Of a DNA stretch of 64,000 nt, positions 1-7,983 are shown one piece after another (the first letter of the stretch is position 1; every line of letters begins with the position of its first letter). Location of the stretch: contig NZ_JAUOSB010000007.1 of NCBI RefSeq assembly GCF_030548295.1, forward strand, positions 62,001 to 126,000, written 5' to 3'. The notes under the pieces are model-generated. The model made no database searches. It was not told the origin of the DNA and worked only from the letters and a program-made list of their open reading frames with translations. A program made the translations under genes and the position numbers. Source of the DNA: Wenyingzhuangia sp. 2_MG-2023 (lineage in GTDB: Bacteria; Bacteroidota; Bacteroidia; Flavobacteriales; Flavobacteriaceae).

Positions 1-1
1 T

Positions 2-358
2 TACATGAGAATGAACCAAAGTCAACAAATGAACATGCAACAACCTGCACAAGAAGGAATGCCAGATATGCAGAAAATGATGAAAATGATGATGTATTTC
101 TCACCAATCATGATGTTGTTTTTCTTTAACAACTACGCTTCTGGTTTGAGTTTGTATTACTTCATTTCTAACTTATTAACTTTAACCATCATGTACGTAA
201 TTAAAACTTACGTGATTGACGAAGAAAAAATATTAGCTAAAATTCACGAAAACAGAAAAAAACCTAAGAAGGTTAGCAAGTTCAAACAGCGTTTAGACGA
301 TGCTATGAAACAAGCGCAAGTACAACAAGAAATTCAGAAAAAGAACAAAAAGAAATAA
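2..358 (+). CDS. yidC: membrane protein insertase YidC, C-terminal part
   Basis: Only the last ~118 residues are in the window; the reading frame is open to the left edge, so the ATG at 5 is internal. The fragment has a Met-rich loop, a hydrophobic helix with SPIMMLFFFNNYASGLSLYY, a last membrane helix (LLTLTIMYVIKTYVI) and a Lys-rich cytosolic tail, which is the standard end of Bacteroidota YidC (Oxa1 family). The protein inserts and folds inner-membrane proteins, alone or with SecYEG, and the basic tail is thought to contact ribosomes. A strong terminator follows directly. Confidence 0.95.
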   Translation, partial: YMRMNQSQQMNMQQPAQEGMPDMQKMMKMMMYFSPIMMLFFFNNYASGLSLYYFISNLLTLTIMYVIKTYVIDEEKILAKIHENRKKPKKVSKFKQRLDDAMKQAQVQQEIQKKNKKK

Positions 359-383
359 GTTATCACCAACTTCTTTCTATCAT

Positions 384-420
384 AAAAATCCCGTTAAGAA
401 TAAGTCTTAACGGGATTTTT
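384..420. terminator. intrinsic terminator after yidC, bidirectional
   Basis: A perfect 16-bp stem (384-399 with 405-420) has a 5-nt loop. The GC-containing core tcccgttaaga is flanked by A5 on the left and T5 on the right, so it can act in both directions. It can end yidC and also any minus-strand transcript from the pseudogene at 449-612. Confidence 0.93.
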
Positions 421-448
421 ATTTTTAAAACACCTATAAATTAATTAC

Positions 449-612
449 TTAAAAAAATTCTAAAACGATCTTCACTTTGGCTTTTTCAGCCCCCAACAAA
501 ACATGAGCTTTTCTTAAATTCTCTGCATTTATATTTCCGAAGTACTCAAAGACTGTTGTTTTGGCAAATCGTTTTCTGTTGAAAAACTTTCTTTAAAACC
601 TATTACTTTCAT
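449..612 (-). pseudogene. remnant of a zinc-type quinone oxidoreductase (medium-chain dehydrogenase), internally deleted
   Basis: Reading leftward from an ATG at 612 gives MKVIGFKESFSTENDLPK, a typical start of flavobacterial zinc-binding alcohol dehydrogenase/quinone oxidoreductase proteins. After one frame change the sequence continues as VFEYFGNINAENLRKAHVLL and ends AEKAKVKIVLEFF-stop, the typical C-terminus of the same family. The family is about 330-340 residues long, so the Rossmann fold and nearly all the catalytic domain are gone. The remnant lies head-to-head with the intact AraC regulator at 764, a common regulator-target arrangement. Family assignment rests on my memory of conserved ends, not on a search. 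Confidence 0.7.
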
Positions 613-763
613 CTTATTTTTTTATTTCTATTCTTTTTAAAACAAAGGTAAAACAAACAGAAACTCTAAAACAGTAACTTGAAAGGACAGTAATGTATCA
701 AAAAAGGTTTTTAACACCTTAAAAATCTTTTTTAATTACTTTTGACAAACAAAAAAGCAAATA

Positions 764-1645
764 ATGAAAGTATTAGACACCTATAAACCTTTTGAAATAC
801 AAGAAATAAACTTATCTGAATGGAAACAACGTCCTGTAAAAAATAATTTTTTTGAACTTGTTTTGATCAAAGAAGGAGAAGGAACTCAATGCATCAACTA
901 CAACCATCACCCCTACAACCAAGGAAGTATTTTTCTACTCCCGCCTTTAAAATGTCATTCCTTTAACATACGCACTCCTTCAAAATTTGTGTTTTTAAAA
1001 TTCACAGATTCTTTTTTTAGAAATATTGAACGAATCTCAATTGACAGAAATGAATGGTTTAGAGAGGCTTCATACATTCTTTCTAACTACAATCAATTGC
1101 CTGGTGAAATCATCAAAAACAATTTAGACCATCAGCATATAGAAATGTTAATATCTATGATTTTACAAGAATCTAGAAACTATGACAAAGAATCCGTTAC
1201 ACTAATTAAGAGCTTAATGACAAGTATTCTAGAAATATTAATTAGAAACATTAAAAAAAGTAATTTTTTTGAAGTAGCAGAAAATCCAACTGACGAAAGA
1301 ATCACTAAAATGCTAACATATATTAACGAGCATCTACATCAATCTGATCATCTAAAAATAGAACACTTGGCAGATGTTTTTTCTATGTCTCCAACCTATG
1401 TTAGTGAATTTTTTAGAAAACAAGTAAAAATGCCATTGAGAGGATACATTCTAAAAGCAAAACTAAAATTAGTAGAAATTCGCTTGTTAAATTCCGACTA
1501 CACCTTAACAGAAATTGCAGATGAACTAGACTTTACAGATGTAAGTCACCTATCTAAAACCTTTAAAAAATATGCAGGAATCTCTATTCGAGAGTTTAAA
1601 AAAAACGGAGAATATCAAATTTTAAAGCGTAGCGCTTGTTGCTAA
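764..1645 (+). CDS. AraC family transcriptional regulator
   Basis: A 293-residue DNA-binding regulator. Residues ~20-110 look like the cupin-type sensing domain of AraC proteins (GSIFLLPPLKCHSF). Residues ~185-283 form two helix-turn-helix units (IEHLADVFSMSPTYVSEFFR and LTEIADELDFTDVSHLSKTF) followed by the usual FKKYAGISIREFK end. The ligand cannot be read from sequence. The gene is transcribed away from a decayed oxidoreductase, probably its former target, and is followed by the remains of a second AraC gene. Whether this regulator still controls anything is unknown. The protein ends in Cys-Cys. Confidence 0.9.
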   Translation: MKVLDTYKPFEIQEINLSEWKQRPVKNNFFELVLIKEGEGTQCINYNHHPYNQGSIFLLPPLKCHSFNIRTPSKFVFLKFTDSFFRNIERISIDRNEWFREASYILSNYNQLPGEIIKNNLDHQHIEMLISMILQESRNYDKESVTLIKSLMTSILEILIRNIKKSNFFEVAENPTDERITKMLTYINEHLHQSDHLKIEHLADVFSMSPTYVSEFFRKQVKMPLRGYILKAKLKLVEIRLLNSDYTLTEIADELDFTDVSHLSKTFKKYAGISIREFKKNGEYQILKRSACC

Positions 1646-1671
1646 TCTAAGAACTTAAATTATTTTAAATG

Positions 1672-2024
1672 AAGACATACAGCAGATCACCTTTAACAAC
1701 GAACGCAACAAATATACATTTGATTTGATACAGTTAGACAAATTATTTCATCGTAAAAACCCGAAACATTCTATTTCTGATTTTCAAAAATAGATTTTTA
1801 TTTGCTGTTGTTGTTCACAAAAAAAACTAGAATTCATGCTATAGATATCATGGAAAACAGCTACCAATAAGACAAGATTTTAAGCACAAGAAAAGATTAA
1901 ATTCACAAATTTTAAAACAAGAAGTATTTAAGAGCCTGTAACTATTAAACGAACTCATTGCTTTGTCTGAAATCCATAACTTAATCAAAGAAATACCTCA
2001 AGAATTCTTTATTACCAGAGACTG
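1672..2024 (+). pseudogene. decayed AraC-type regulator, N-terminal domain only
   Basis: Fragments in different frames, read in order, resemble the cupin half of flavobacterial AraC regulators: DIQQITFNNERNKYTFDLIQ...LDKLFHRKNP from ~1672, then after a frameshift DFYLLLLFTKKTRIHAID (~1794-1848), then stop-interrupted DKILSTRKD-IHKF, then LKQEVFKSL-LLNELIALSE and a stop at ~2024. At least one frameshift and several in-frame stops are visible, and no helix-turn-helix half follows. It lies right after the intact AraC gene, so it may be a decayed neighbour or duplicate. Recognition is by eye only, so confidence is moderate. Confidence 0.5.
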
Positions 2025-2080
2025 AACACTCATCGGTATTATAAGAAGCTTATATTTCAACTCACAACAATCAAACCTAC

Positions 2081-2116
2081 AAAGGCTACTCTTAATTCTT
2101 AGAGTGGCCTTTTTTA
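2081..2116 (+). terminator. terminator-like hairpin with T-run
   Basis: The arms aaggctactct and agagtggcctt pair with one G-T wobble around a ~9-nt loop and are followed by a run of six Ts. It sits ~55 bp after the decayed AraC fragments and probably was the end of that gene, or still ends read-through from the intact AraC gene. Confidence 0.75.
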
Positions 2117-2834
2117 TTCAGCCGTTAATTTGAACAATGAAAGGGCACTATAAAACCAATAAGATTTTAACTTCTATTTTCAACCACAAAAAAACTACTC
2201 AAAAAAAGGGAAAGAAACAGGTTAATACGAAGCTCAACCTGTTTCGATACCCAAAATCTCTATTTAACAGATATAATTCTTTTACACACATGTCTCTTCT
2301 ATACAAGGTAAATACAATGAACTTAAACCCTTATTTTTTCACATATAGTCTACCCCTAAAATATAAATGAAAACGTTTCTACCTATTTAAAAAAGAACCT
2401 AATAGCATGCAAAAAGACATATCCGCTATAAAAACCGAAAGTACGTTTATCCAACAAGTCAATCATCATACTATAGTATTACTTTTATTGTGTTTTTTTT
2501 ACCTAAGCATCAAAACAATTAACTAGAATTTAAATTGATAAGTGGGCAAAATTTACACTAGTCAATTCTCAACTAGAACAAAAAAACTCAAGAGACTGCA
2601 ACATAACTCTCTTGAAAATTCATAATTCTAAAACACATCCATTTTTAAACAAAAAATTGCATTTTGAACATTTTTTTGTTTAAAAACTACAAAAGTTGTT
2701 GTTTTTCACAGTCTATTAGAAATAACACAATTTTACGATCCATCACTAACTAGTTTGTAAAATCCTTAAAAAAACACGACTTTTGCACAAGCGTATTTAC
2801 TAATTTAACAGTAGCTATCTCAGTAATTTATATT
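2117..2834. other. gene-poor intergenic stretch before proB
   Basis: About 720 bp without a convincing gene. A 77-codon open frame (2137-2370) has a low-complexity Lys/Asn/Tyr composition and no recognisable motif. A perfect 10-bp inverted repeat (2214-2223 with 2236-2245, 12-nt loop) lacks a T-run and is unexplained. The last ~80 bp hold the likely proB promoter. No tRNA or recognisable riboswitch was seen. Confidence 0.6.
2754..2785 (+). promoter_or_regulatory. probable proBA promoter
   Basis: TTTG at 2754-2757, a 20-bp spacer, then GACTTTTG at 2778-2785, one mismatch from the Bacteroidota -7 consensus TAnnTTTG. The arrangement is typical of primary-sigma promoters in this phylum and lies ~50 bp before the proB start. 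Confidence 0.5.
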
Positions 2835-3905
2835 ATGTCTAAAAAGATTGTCATAAAAATAGGTTCTAATGTACTTACACTTTCATCAGGGGCTCCTAAT
2901 GAAACACGTATCAAGCACATTGTAGAACAAATTGCATCGCTAAAAAGCCAAGGCTATCAAATTGTATTAGTTTCTTCTGGAGCTGTTGCAGCAGGGAGAT
3001 CTTTGGTACAGTTACCCGCAAATTTAGATGCCGTTAGCAAAAGACAAGTTTTAGCCTCTATTGGTCAAATTGCATTGATGAATCTGTATAATCTTTTTTT
3101 TGCAGAACATCAACTAACTTGTTCTCAAGTATTAATAACCAAAGAATCTTTTAGCACTAGAGAACACTACTTAAACATGGTCAATTGCATAGAAGCTTTG
3201 TTAAAATGTAACATTACTCCTATCATTAATGAAAATGATGTTGTTTCCATTACAGAATTGATGTTTACTGACAACGATGAATTGTCTGGCTTAGTAGCAA
3301 CAATGGTTCAAGCTGATGAATTGTTAATCTTAAGCAATGTAGATGGTATTTTTACAGACCACCCAAGCAAACCAAATGCTAAATTGATTCGAGATTTTTA
3401 CAATGAAGAAATCAATCTAGACGAAGCTATCAGTATTGAAAAATCGGAGTTTGGACGTGGAGGAATGTTAACAAAAGTAAATACAGCAATTAAAATAGCT
3501 GCGCTAGGTGTGAATGTTACTATTGGAAATGGAACTGAATCTAACATTACCAACAAACTCTTAGCAAGAGAAACGGGTTCCTTTTTTAAAGCTCAATTTG
3601 ACAAAAACAAGAGCGCAGTAAAAAAATGGATTAAAAATTCAGAAACTTTTTCAAAAGGAAAAGTATTCATCAACAATGGTGCTCACCAAGCACTATTGAA
3701 CAATCAGGCCAATAGTTTATTGCCCATTGGCGTAGAAAAAATCGAAGGAGATTTTAAAAAAGGTGATATCATTGCTTTGTTAGATTTAGAAGGCAATGAA
3801 ATAGGTTATGGAAAAGCTTCTTATAGTGCAGAGAAAGCTAAAGTGTTGCAAAAACAACACAACCAACCTGCATTAGTGCACTACAATTACTTAACAATAA
3901 AGTAA
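2835..3905 (+). CDS. proB: glutamate 5-kinase
   Basis: Phosphorylates L-glutamate to gamma-glutamyl phosphate, the first step of proline synthesis in the cytoplasm. The 356 residues show an amino-acid-kinase domain (VIKIGSNVL at the N-terminus, VLVSSGAVAAG near 45, INENDVV near 134, the SNVDGIFTDHP loop near 170 and GRGGMLTKVNTA near 210). A C-terminal PUA-like domain spans about 275-350 (GKVFINNGAHQALL, GDIIALLDLEGNEIGYG). The length matches the two-domain bacterial enzyme. proA follows after 2 nt, so the two enzymes are co-transcribed and the unstable intermediate can be handed over. Proline feedback inhibition is known for the family but cannot be judged here. Confidence 0.96.
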   Translation: MSKKIVIKIGSNVLTLSSGAPNETRIKHIVEQIASLKSQGYQIVLVSSGAVAAGRSLVQLPANLDAVSKRQVLASIGQIALMNLYNLFFAEHQLTCSQVLITKESFSTREHYLNMVNCIEALLKCNITPIINENDVVSITELMFTDNDELSGLVATMVQADELLILSNVDGIFTDHPSKPNAKLIRDFYNEEINLDEAISIEKSEFGRGGMLTKVNTAIKIAALGVNVTIGNGTESNITNKLLARETGSFFKAQFDKNKSAVKKWIKNSETFSKGKVFINNGAHQALLNNQANSLLPIGVEKIEGDFKKGDIIALLDLEGNEIGYGKASYSAEKAKVLQKQHNQPALVHYNYLTIK

Positions 3906-3907
3906 AC

Positions 3908-5158
3908 ATGGAATTAAAATTAGAACAAACATTTCTAAACGCTAGAAACGCAAGCAGATCTTTAATAGAATTAGACAACCAAACAATCAATGAAGTATTG
4001 GTGGAAATAGCAGACAAAGCTATTGCGAATACGAATACTATTTTAGAGGCAAACCAAAAAGATTTGGAACGCATGGATGAAAACGATCCAAAATACGATC
4101 GTTTGTTATTAAACGCAGAAAGAATAGAAGGAATTGCAGGAGACATAAAAAATGTAGCCAATTTAAAAAGTCCAGTAGGAAAAGTTTTAGAAAATAAAGT
4201 TTTAGAAAACGGATTGGACATTTCTAAAATTAGAGTACCAATTGGTGTTATTGGTGTTATCTACGAAGCTCGTCCAAATGTCTCTTTTGATGTATTCTCG
4301 TTGTGTTTTAAAACTAAAAATGCAAGTATCCTAAAAGGAGGTTCCGATGCAGAATTCTCTAACAAAGCCATTGTAGATTTGATTAAAGAAGTTTTAGAAA
4401 AACGCAATATCAATAGCAACATTGTAACACTTTTACCAGCAGACAGAAGTGCAACTACAGAAATGTTAAATGCTGTAGATTATGTTGACATTATTATTCC
4501 ACGTGGTAGTCAAGGATTGATCAACTACGTTAGAGAAAACGCAAAAGTACCTGTAATAGAAACTGGAGCCGGAATTGTGCACGTATATTTTGACAAAGAT
4601 GGAAATATTCAAAAAGGAACAGACATTATAACCAATGCAAAAACAAGAAGGGTAAGTGTTTGTAACGCCTTAGACTGTTTGTTACTTCATGAGTCACAAT
4701 TAGAAAATTTAAACAAATTAACTTCTCAGTTAGCTAAAAAAGGAACTACTATTTATGCAGACGAAAGTTCTTACAAACAATTAACCGACTACCCAAAAGA
4801 ATTGCTACATAAGGCAGACGAATCACATTTTGGTACAGAATTTTTAGCCAATACCATGGCAATCAAAACTGTTGCTGATATGGATACTGCATTAAATCAC
4901 ATAGCTAAATACAGTTCTAAACATAGTGAAGCTATTGTATCTGAAAATGCAGACACGGTTGCTAAATATTTAAATATTGTAGATGCTGCAGCTGTTTACG
5001 CCAATGCTTCTACAGCATACACTGATGGTGCACAATTTGGTTTGGGAGCTGAAATTGGTATTAGTACTCAAAAACTTCACGCCAGAGGACCTATGGCTTT
5101 GGATGAAATTACCTCTTACAAATGGGTTGTAAAAGGAAATGGACAAATCCGCTCTTAA
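3908..5158 (+). CDS. proA: gamma-glutamyl phosphate reductase
   Basis: NADPH-dependent reduction of gamma-glutamyl phosphate to glutamate-5-semialdehyde, the second step of proline synthesis. It has 416 residues, the normal length for this branch of the aldehyde dehydrogenase superfamily. Visible hallmarks are GVIYEARPNVSFD, LKGGSDA, PRGSQGL, the catalytic cysteine C252 in RRVSVCNALDCLL, and the end GAEIGISTQKLHARGPMAL. It starts 2 nt after the proB stop, the classic proBA operon. proC is not in the window. Confidence 0.97.
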   Translation: MELKLEQTFLNARNASRSLIELDNQTINEVLVEIADKAIANTNTILEANQKDLERMDENDPKYDRLLLNAERIEGIAGDIKNVANLKSPVGKVLENKVLENGLDISKIRVPIGVIGVIYEARPNVSFDVFSLCFKTKNASILKGGSDAEFSNKAIVDLIKEVLEKRNINSNIVTLLPADRSATTEMLNAVDYVDIIIPRGSQGLINYVRENAKVPVIETGAGIVHVYFDKDGNIQKGTDIITNAKTRRVSVCNALDCLLLHESQLENLNKLTSQLAKKGTTIYADESSYKQLTDYPKELLHKADESHFGTEFLANTMAIKTVADMDTALNHIAKYSSKHSEAIVSENADTVAKYLNIVDAAAVYANASTAYTDGAQFGLGAEIGISTQKLHARGPMALDEITSYKWVVKGNGQIRS

Positions 5159-5198
5159 ATTAACATTTGTTTAGGTGTCGGGTGTAATAAAAAAATAG

Positions 5199-5206
5199 TA
5201 TATTTG
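5199..5206 (+). promoter_or_regulatory. -7 element upstream of first Crp/Fnr-like gene
   Basis: TATATTTG matches TAnnTTTG and lies 57 bp before the start codon at 5263. No well-spaced TTTG upstream box was found, so this is a partial promoter match. Confidence 0.4.
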
Positions 5207-5262
5207 ATTTGTATCAACAATTATTTAATTTATACTATTATTGTACTTAATCACGTAAAAAA

Positions 5263-5853
5263 ATGCCCCAAAGAATTATAGACTTTCTATCTAAAACAAA
5301 AGAAATCCCTCCTAACGAGGTTGATTTACTAATACAATTGGTAAAACCAACAACTTTAGAAAAAGGAGCTTTTTTGTATCCAGAAGGTAAAACACCAAAA
5401 CACGGTGCCTATGTTCTTTCAGGCATTTTAAGAGAATTTTATACAGATACAAAAGGTGTAGAATCCATCAGAAGATTTGCATACCAAGACTGGTGGATTG
5501 TAGACCTGTATGAATTGATTCACGAAAAACCTGCATTATATAGCGTTCAGGCCCTTGAATCGTCTGAATTACTAACTTTTGACAAAAAAGCTTGCGACAT
5601 TTTAATTCAAAAATGCCCTGTTACTACAAGTATTTTACTTGAGATTTCTGCAGCTGAAAAATATTCCATTGCAAAAAAAGAAAAACAGAAAAGAAGTCTT
5701 TCCGCACAAGAAAACTATCTTTCTCTACTTTCTAATCACCCTGGAATTGACAAAAAAATCCCTCTTTTTCATATAGCCTCTTATTTAAATATTAAGCCTG
5801 AATCGCTTAGTAGAATTAGAAAACAAATAGGACTTTCGAAAATTAAACATTAA
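5263..5853 (+). CDS. Crp/Fnr family transcriptional regulator
   Basis: A 196-residue protein with an N-terminal cyclic-nucleotide-binding-like beta barrel (about 20-130; LEKGAFLYPEGKTPKHGAYV, FAYQDWWIVDLYEL, QALESSELLTF). The short C-terminal helix-turn-helix region ends HIASYLNIKPESLSRIRKQI. No cysteine cluster like that of FNR is present and the cAMP-contacting residues of CRP are not recognisable, so the signal is unknown. It is one of two adjacent paralogues (next at 5944), each with its own leader. Confidence 0.9.
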   Translation: MPQRIIDFLSKTKEIPPNEVDLLIQLVKPTTLEKGAFLYPEGKTPKHGAYVLSGILREFYTDTKGVESIRRFAYQDWWIVDLYELIHEKPALYSVQALESSELLTFDKKACDILIQKCPVTTSILLEISAAEKYSIAKKEKQKRSLSAQENYLSLLSNHPGIDKKIPLFHIASYLNIKPESLSRIRKQIGLSKIKH

Positions 5854-5883
5854 AATCTTGTCTAATATCTCAACCACATTTAC

Positions 5884-5891
5884 TAGATTTG
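5884..5891 (+). promoter_or_regulatory. -7 element upstream of second Crp/Fnr-like gene
   Basis: TAGATTTG matches TAnnTTTG in the 90-bp gap between the paralogues, 53 bp before the start at 5944. The upstream TTG is 23 bp away, slightly long. It suggests the second gene can be transcribed independently. Confidence 0.4.
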
Positions 5892-5943
5892 CAGCGTTTT
5901 CTATGAAAAAGTATTACAAATAACCCCTAAAAACAAATTAGTA

Positions 5944-6522
5944 ATGCTTGATAAAATTATCGATTATTATAACAAACAAAATGTAACACTACCTAAAAAA
6001 GAGATTGAAATCATCTCTAAACTAATCTCTTACAGAACATTAGAGAAAAAAGAATTTTTATACAAAAGAGGTGAATCAGATACCCCTGGAGCATATATTC
6101 TAAAAGGTTGCCTACGAATTTTTATTGAAGACAAAAATAATAACGAATACAATCGTTTTTTTGCTTTTGAAGATTGGTGGGTAGGTGAATTTCATCAAAT
6201 TATAAACAGTCTTCCTTCTAAAACAAGTGTTCAAGCGCTTGAAAAGACTGAAATTGTTGAAATCTCTAAGAATGCGTATGATGTGATTTTTTCAAAATGC
6301 CCTGTATTTACAAATAACACTTTAAAATTTTATTTGAAAAGTTATGCGCATATTTTAGAAAGAGAAGAAATGAAAAAAACAATGACAATTGAAGAATTGT
6401 ATTCTGATTTGAGAACAAATTTTCCAGAAGTTATTGAAAGAGTTCCTTTGTATCATATAGCAAGCTATTTAGGAGTAAAGGCAGAATCTTTAAGTAGAGT
6501 TAAGAAAAAATTTAAAGAATAA
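5944..6522 (+). CDS. Crp/Fnr family transcriptional regulator, paralogue
   Basis: A 192-residue relative of the preceding gene. It shares the layout and landmark segments: EKKEFLYKRGESDTPGAYIL in the effector-domain barrel, FAFEDWWVGEFHQI, SVQALEKTEIVEI, and the DNA-recognition end YHIASYLGVKAESLSRVKKK. The conserved FA-x-x-DWW segment in both copies marks one subfamily common in Bacteroidota. Divergence is substantial, so the duplication is not recent. Ligand and targets are unknown. Confidence 0.9.
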   Translation: MLDKIIDYYNKQNVTLPKKEIEIISKLISYRTLEKKEFLYKRGESDTPGAYILKGCLRIFIEDKNNNEYNRFFAFEDWWVGEFHQIINSLPSKTSVQALEKTEIVEISKNAYDVIFSKCPVFTNNTLKFYLKSYAHILEREEMKKTMTIEELYSDLRTNFPEVIERVPLYHIASYLGVKAESLSRVKKKFKE

Positions 6523-6564
6523 TCTCTTTAATTTAGCTTTCCGCTGATAACCATACATTTTGCG

Positions 6565-6572
6565 TATCTTTG
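6565..6572 (+). promoter_or_regulatory. -7 element of the der promoter
   Basis: TATCTTTG matches TAnnTTTG and lies 18 bp before the ATG at 6590. It overlaps the extra codons that would be added by an upstream TTG start at 6560, which argues that translation begins at 6590. Confidence 0.55.
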
Positions 6573-6589
6573 CACAAAATTTATGTTTC

Positions 6590-7909
6590 ATGAACAGCAT
6601 TGTAGCCATTGTAGGAAGACCTAATGTAGGAAAATCAACATTATTTAACAGATTAATTCAACGTAGAGAAGCTATTGTTGATGATGTAAGTGGTGTGACT
6701 AGAGACCGTCACTACGGTAAAAGTGACTGGAATGGAAAAGAATTTTCTTTGATTGATACGGGAGGATATGTAGAAGGATCTGATGATGTTTTTGAAGAGG
6801 AGATTAGAAAACAAGTAATACTGGCTCTTGAAGAATGTGACATCATTGTATTTGTAGTAGATGTAACCTCTGGTATTTCTCCATTAGATGAAACTGTGGC
6901 TAGCTTATTGAGAAAGGCTAAAAAACCTGTTTTTGTAGCTATCAATAAAGTTGACAATGCAATGCGTGAAGCGGATGCTTATGAATTTTACAACTTAGGA
7001 TTAGGTGACTACTATACCATCTCCTCTATAAATGGAGGTGGTACTGGTGAACTTTTGGATGCATTGGTTAAAGAAATGCCAGCAATTGAAAGCGATGAAG
7101 AAATTATTAATAAAGATGATGAATTACCAAGATTTGCTGTGGTTGGTAGACCCAATGCTGGAAAATCTTCTTTCATCAACGCGTTAATTGGTAAGGATAG
7201 AAATATTGTTACTGACATTGCTGGAACCACAAGAGACACCGTTGATACTGTGTATAATAAATTTGGTTTTGATTTTAAACTAGTAGATACTGCTGGAATT
7301 CGAAAAAAATCAAAAGTTAAAGAAGATATTGAGTTTTACTCTGTAATGAGAGCTGTTAGGGCTATTGAATATTGTGATGTTGCTATTCTTATGATTGATG
7401 CCTCTCGTGGTTTTGAAGGTCAAGACCAAAATATTTTTTGGCTGGCTCAAAAAAACAGAAAAGGTATTGTTATTTTGGTGAACAAGTGGGACTTACTAGA
7501 CAAAGAGACCAACACCATGAAAAAATGCGAACAAATGATTCGTAAAGAAATAGAACCTTTTACAGATGTACCTATTGTCTTTACCTCTACAATCACCAAG
7601 CAAAGATTGTTAAAAGCTCTAGAAACTGCTGTAGAAGTACACAAAAACAGAACTAACAAAATTGCAACTAGTAAACTAAACGAAACAATGTTGGAAGTTA
7701 TTCAAAACTATCCTCCTCCAGCTGTAAAAGGTAAGTACATTAAGGTTAAATATTGTATGCAACTACCAACACCAACACCACAGTTTGCATTTTTCGCCAA
7801 TTTACCGCAATATATTAGAGAACCTTACAAACGATTTCTTGAAAATAAAATGAGAGAAATCTATAATTTTAATGGTGTTCCTATCACCATATATTTTAGA
7901 CAAAAATAA
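6590..7909 (+). CDS. der: ribosome biogenesis GTPase Der (EngA)
   Basis: An essential GTPase with tandem G domains that acts in 50S subunit assembly. In the 439-residue form, the first G1 loop GRPNVGKST is at residues 9-17 and the second, GRPNAGKSS, at about 186-194. Both domains have DTAG/DTGG-type G3 and NKxD G4 motifs ([16 protein letters not shown]). A C-terminal KH-like domain covers roughly the last 90 residues. I chose ATG 6590, not the in-frame TTG at 6560, because [16 protein letters not shown] is the usual start and a promoter -7 box overlaps the extension. Confidence 0.96.
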   Translation: MNSIVAIVGRPNVGKSTLFNRLIQRREAIVDDVSGVTRDRHYGKSDWNGKEFSLIDTGGYVEGSDDVFEEEIRKQVILALEECDIIVFVVDVTSGISPLDETVASLLRKAKKPVFVAINKVDNAMREADAYEFYNLGLGDYYTISSINGGGTGELLDALVKEMPAIESDEEIINKDDELPRFAVVGRPNAGKSSFINALIGKDRNIVTDIAGTTRDTVDTVYNKFGFDFKLVDTAGIRKKSKVKEDIEFYSVMRAVRAIEYCDVAILMIDASRGFEGQDQNIFWLAQKNRKGIVILVNKWDLLDKETNTMKKCEQMIRKEIEPFTDVPIVFTSTITKQRLLKALETAVEVHKNRTNKIATSKLNETMLEVIQNYPPPAVKGKYIKVKYCMQLPTPTPQFAFFANLPQYIREPYKRFLENKMREIYNFNGVPITIYFRQK

Positions 7910-7983
7910 TTCACTCGTTAGGAAGATTTATTTTTAACGACAAATTATTTGTATATTCACTATAGAATATACACAATTGATGT

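Noticed and set aside
2137-2370. 77-codon open frame
   Set aside because: Low-complexity Lys/Asn/Tyr composition, no motif, no promoter, lies in a decayed region. Not called as a gene.
3838-4221. 127-codon minus-strand frame
   Set aside because: Fully inside proB/proA on the opposite strand, Ser/Phe-rich shadow translation.
6560-6589. N-terminal extension of der from a TTG start
   Set aside because: Overlaps a promoter -7 box (6565-6572), and the standard Der start is the ATG at 6590.
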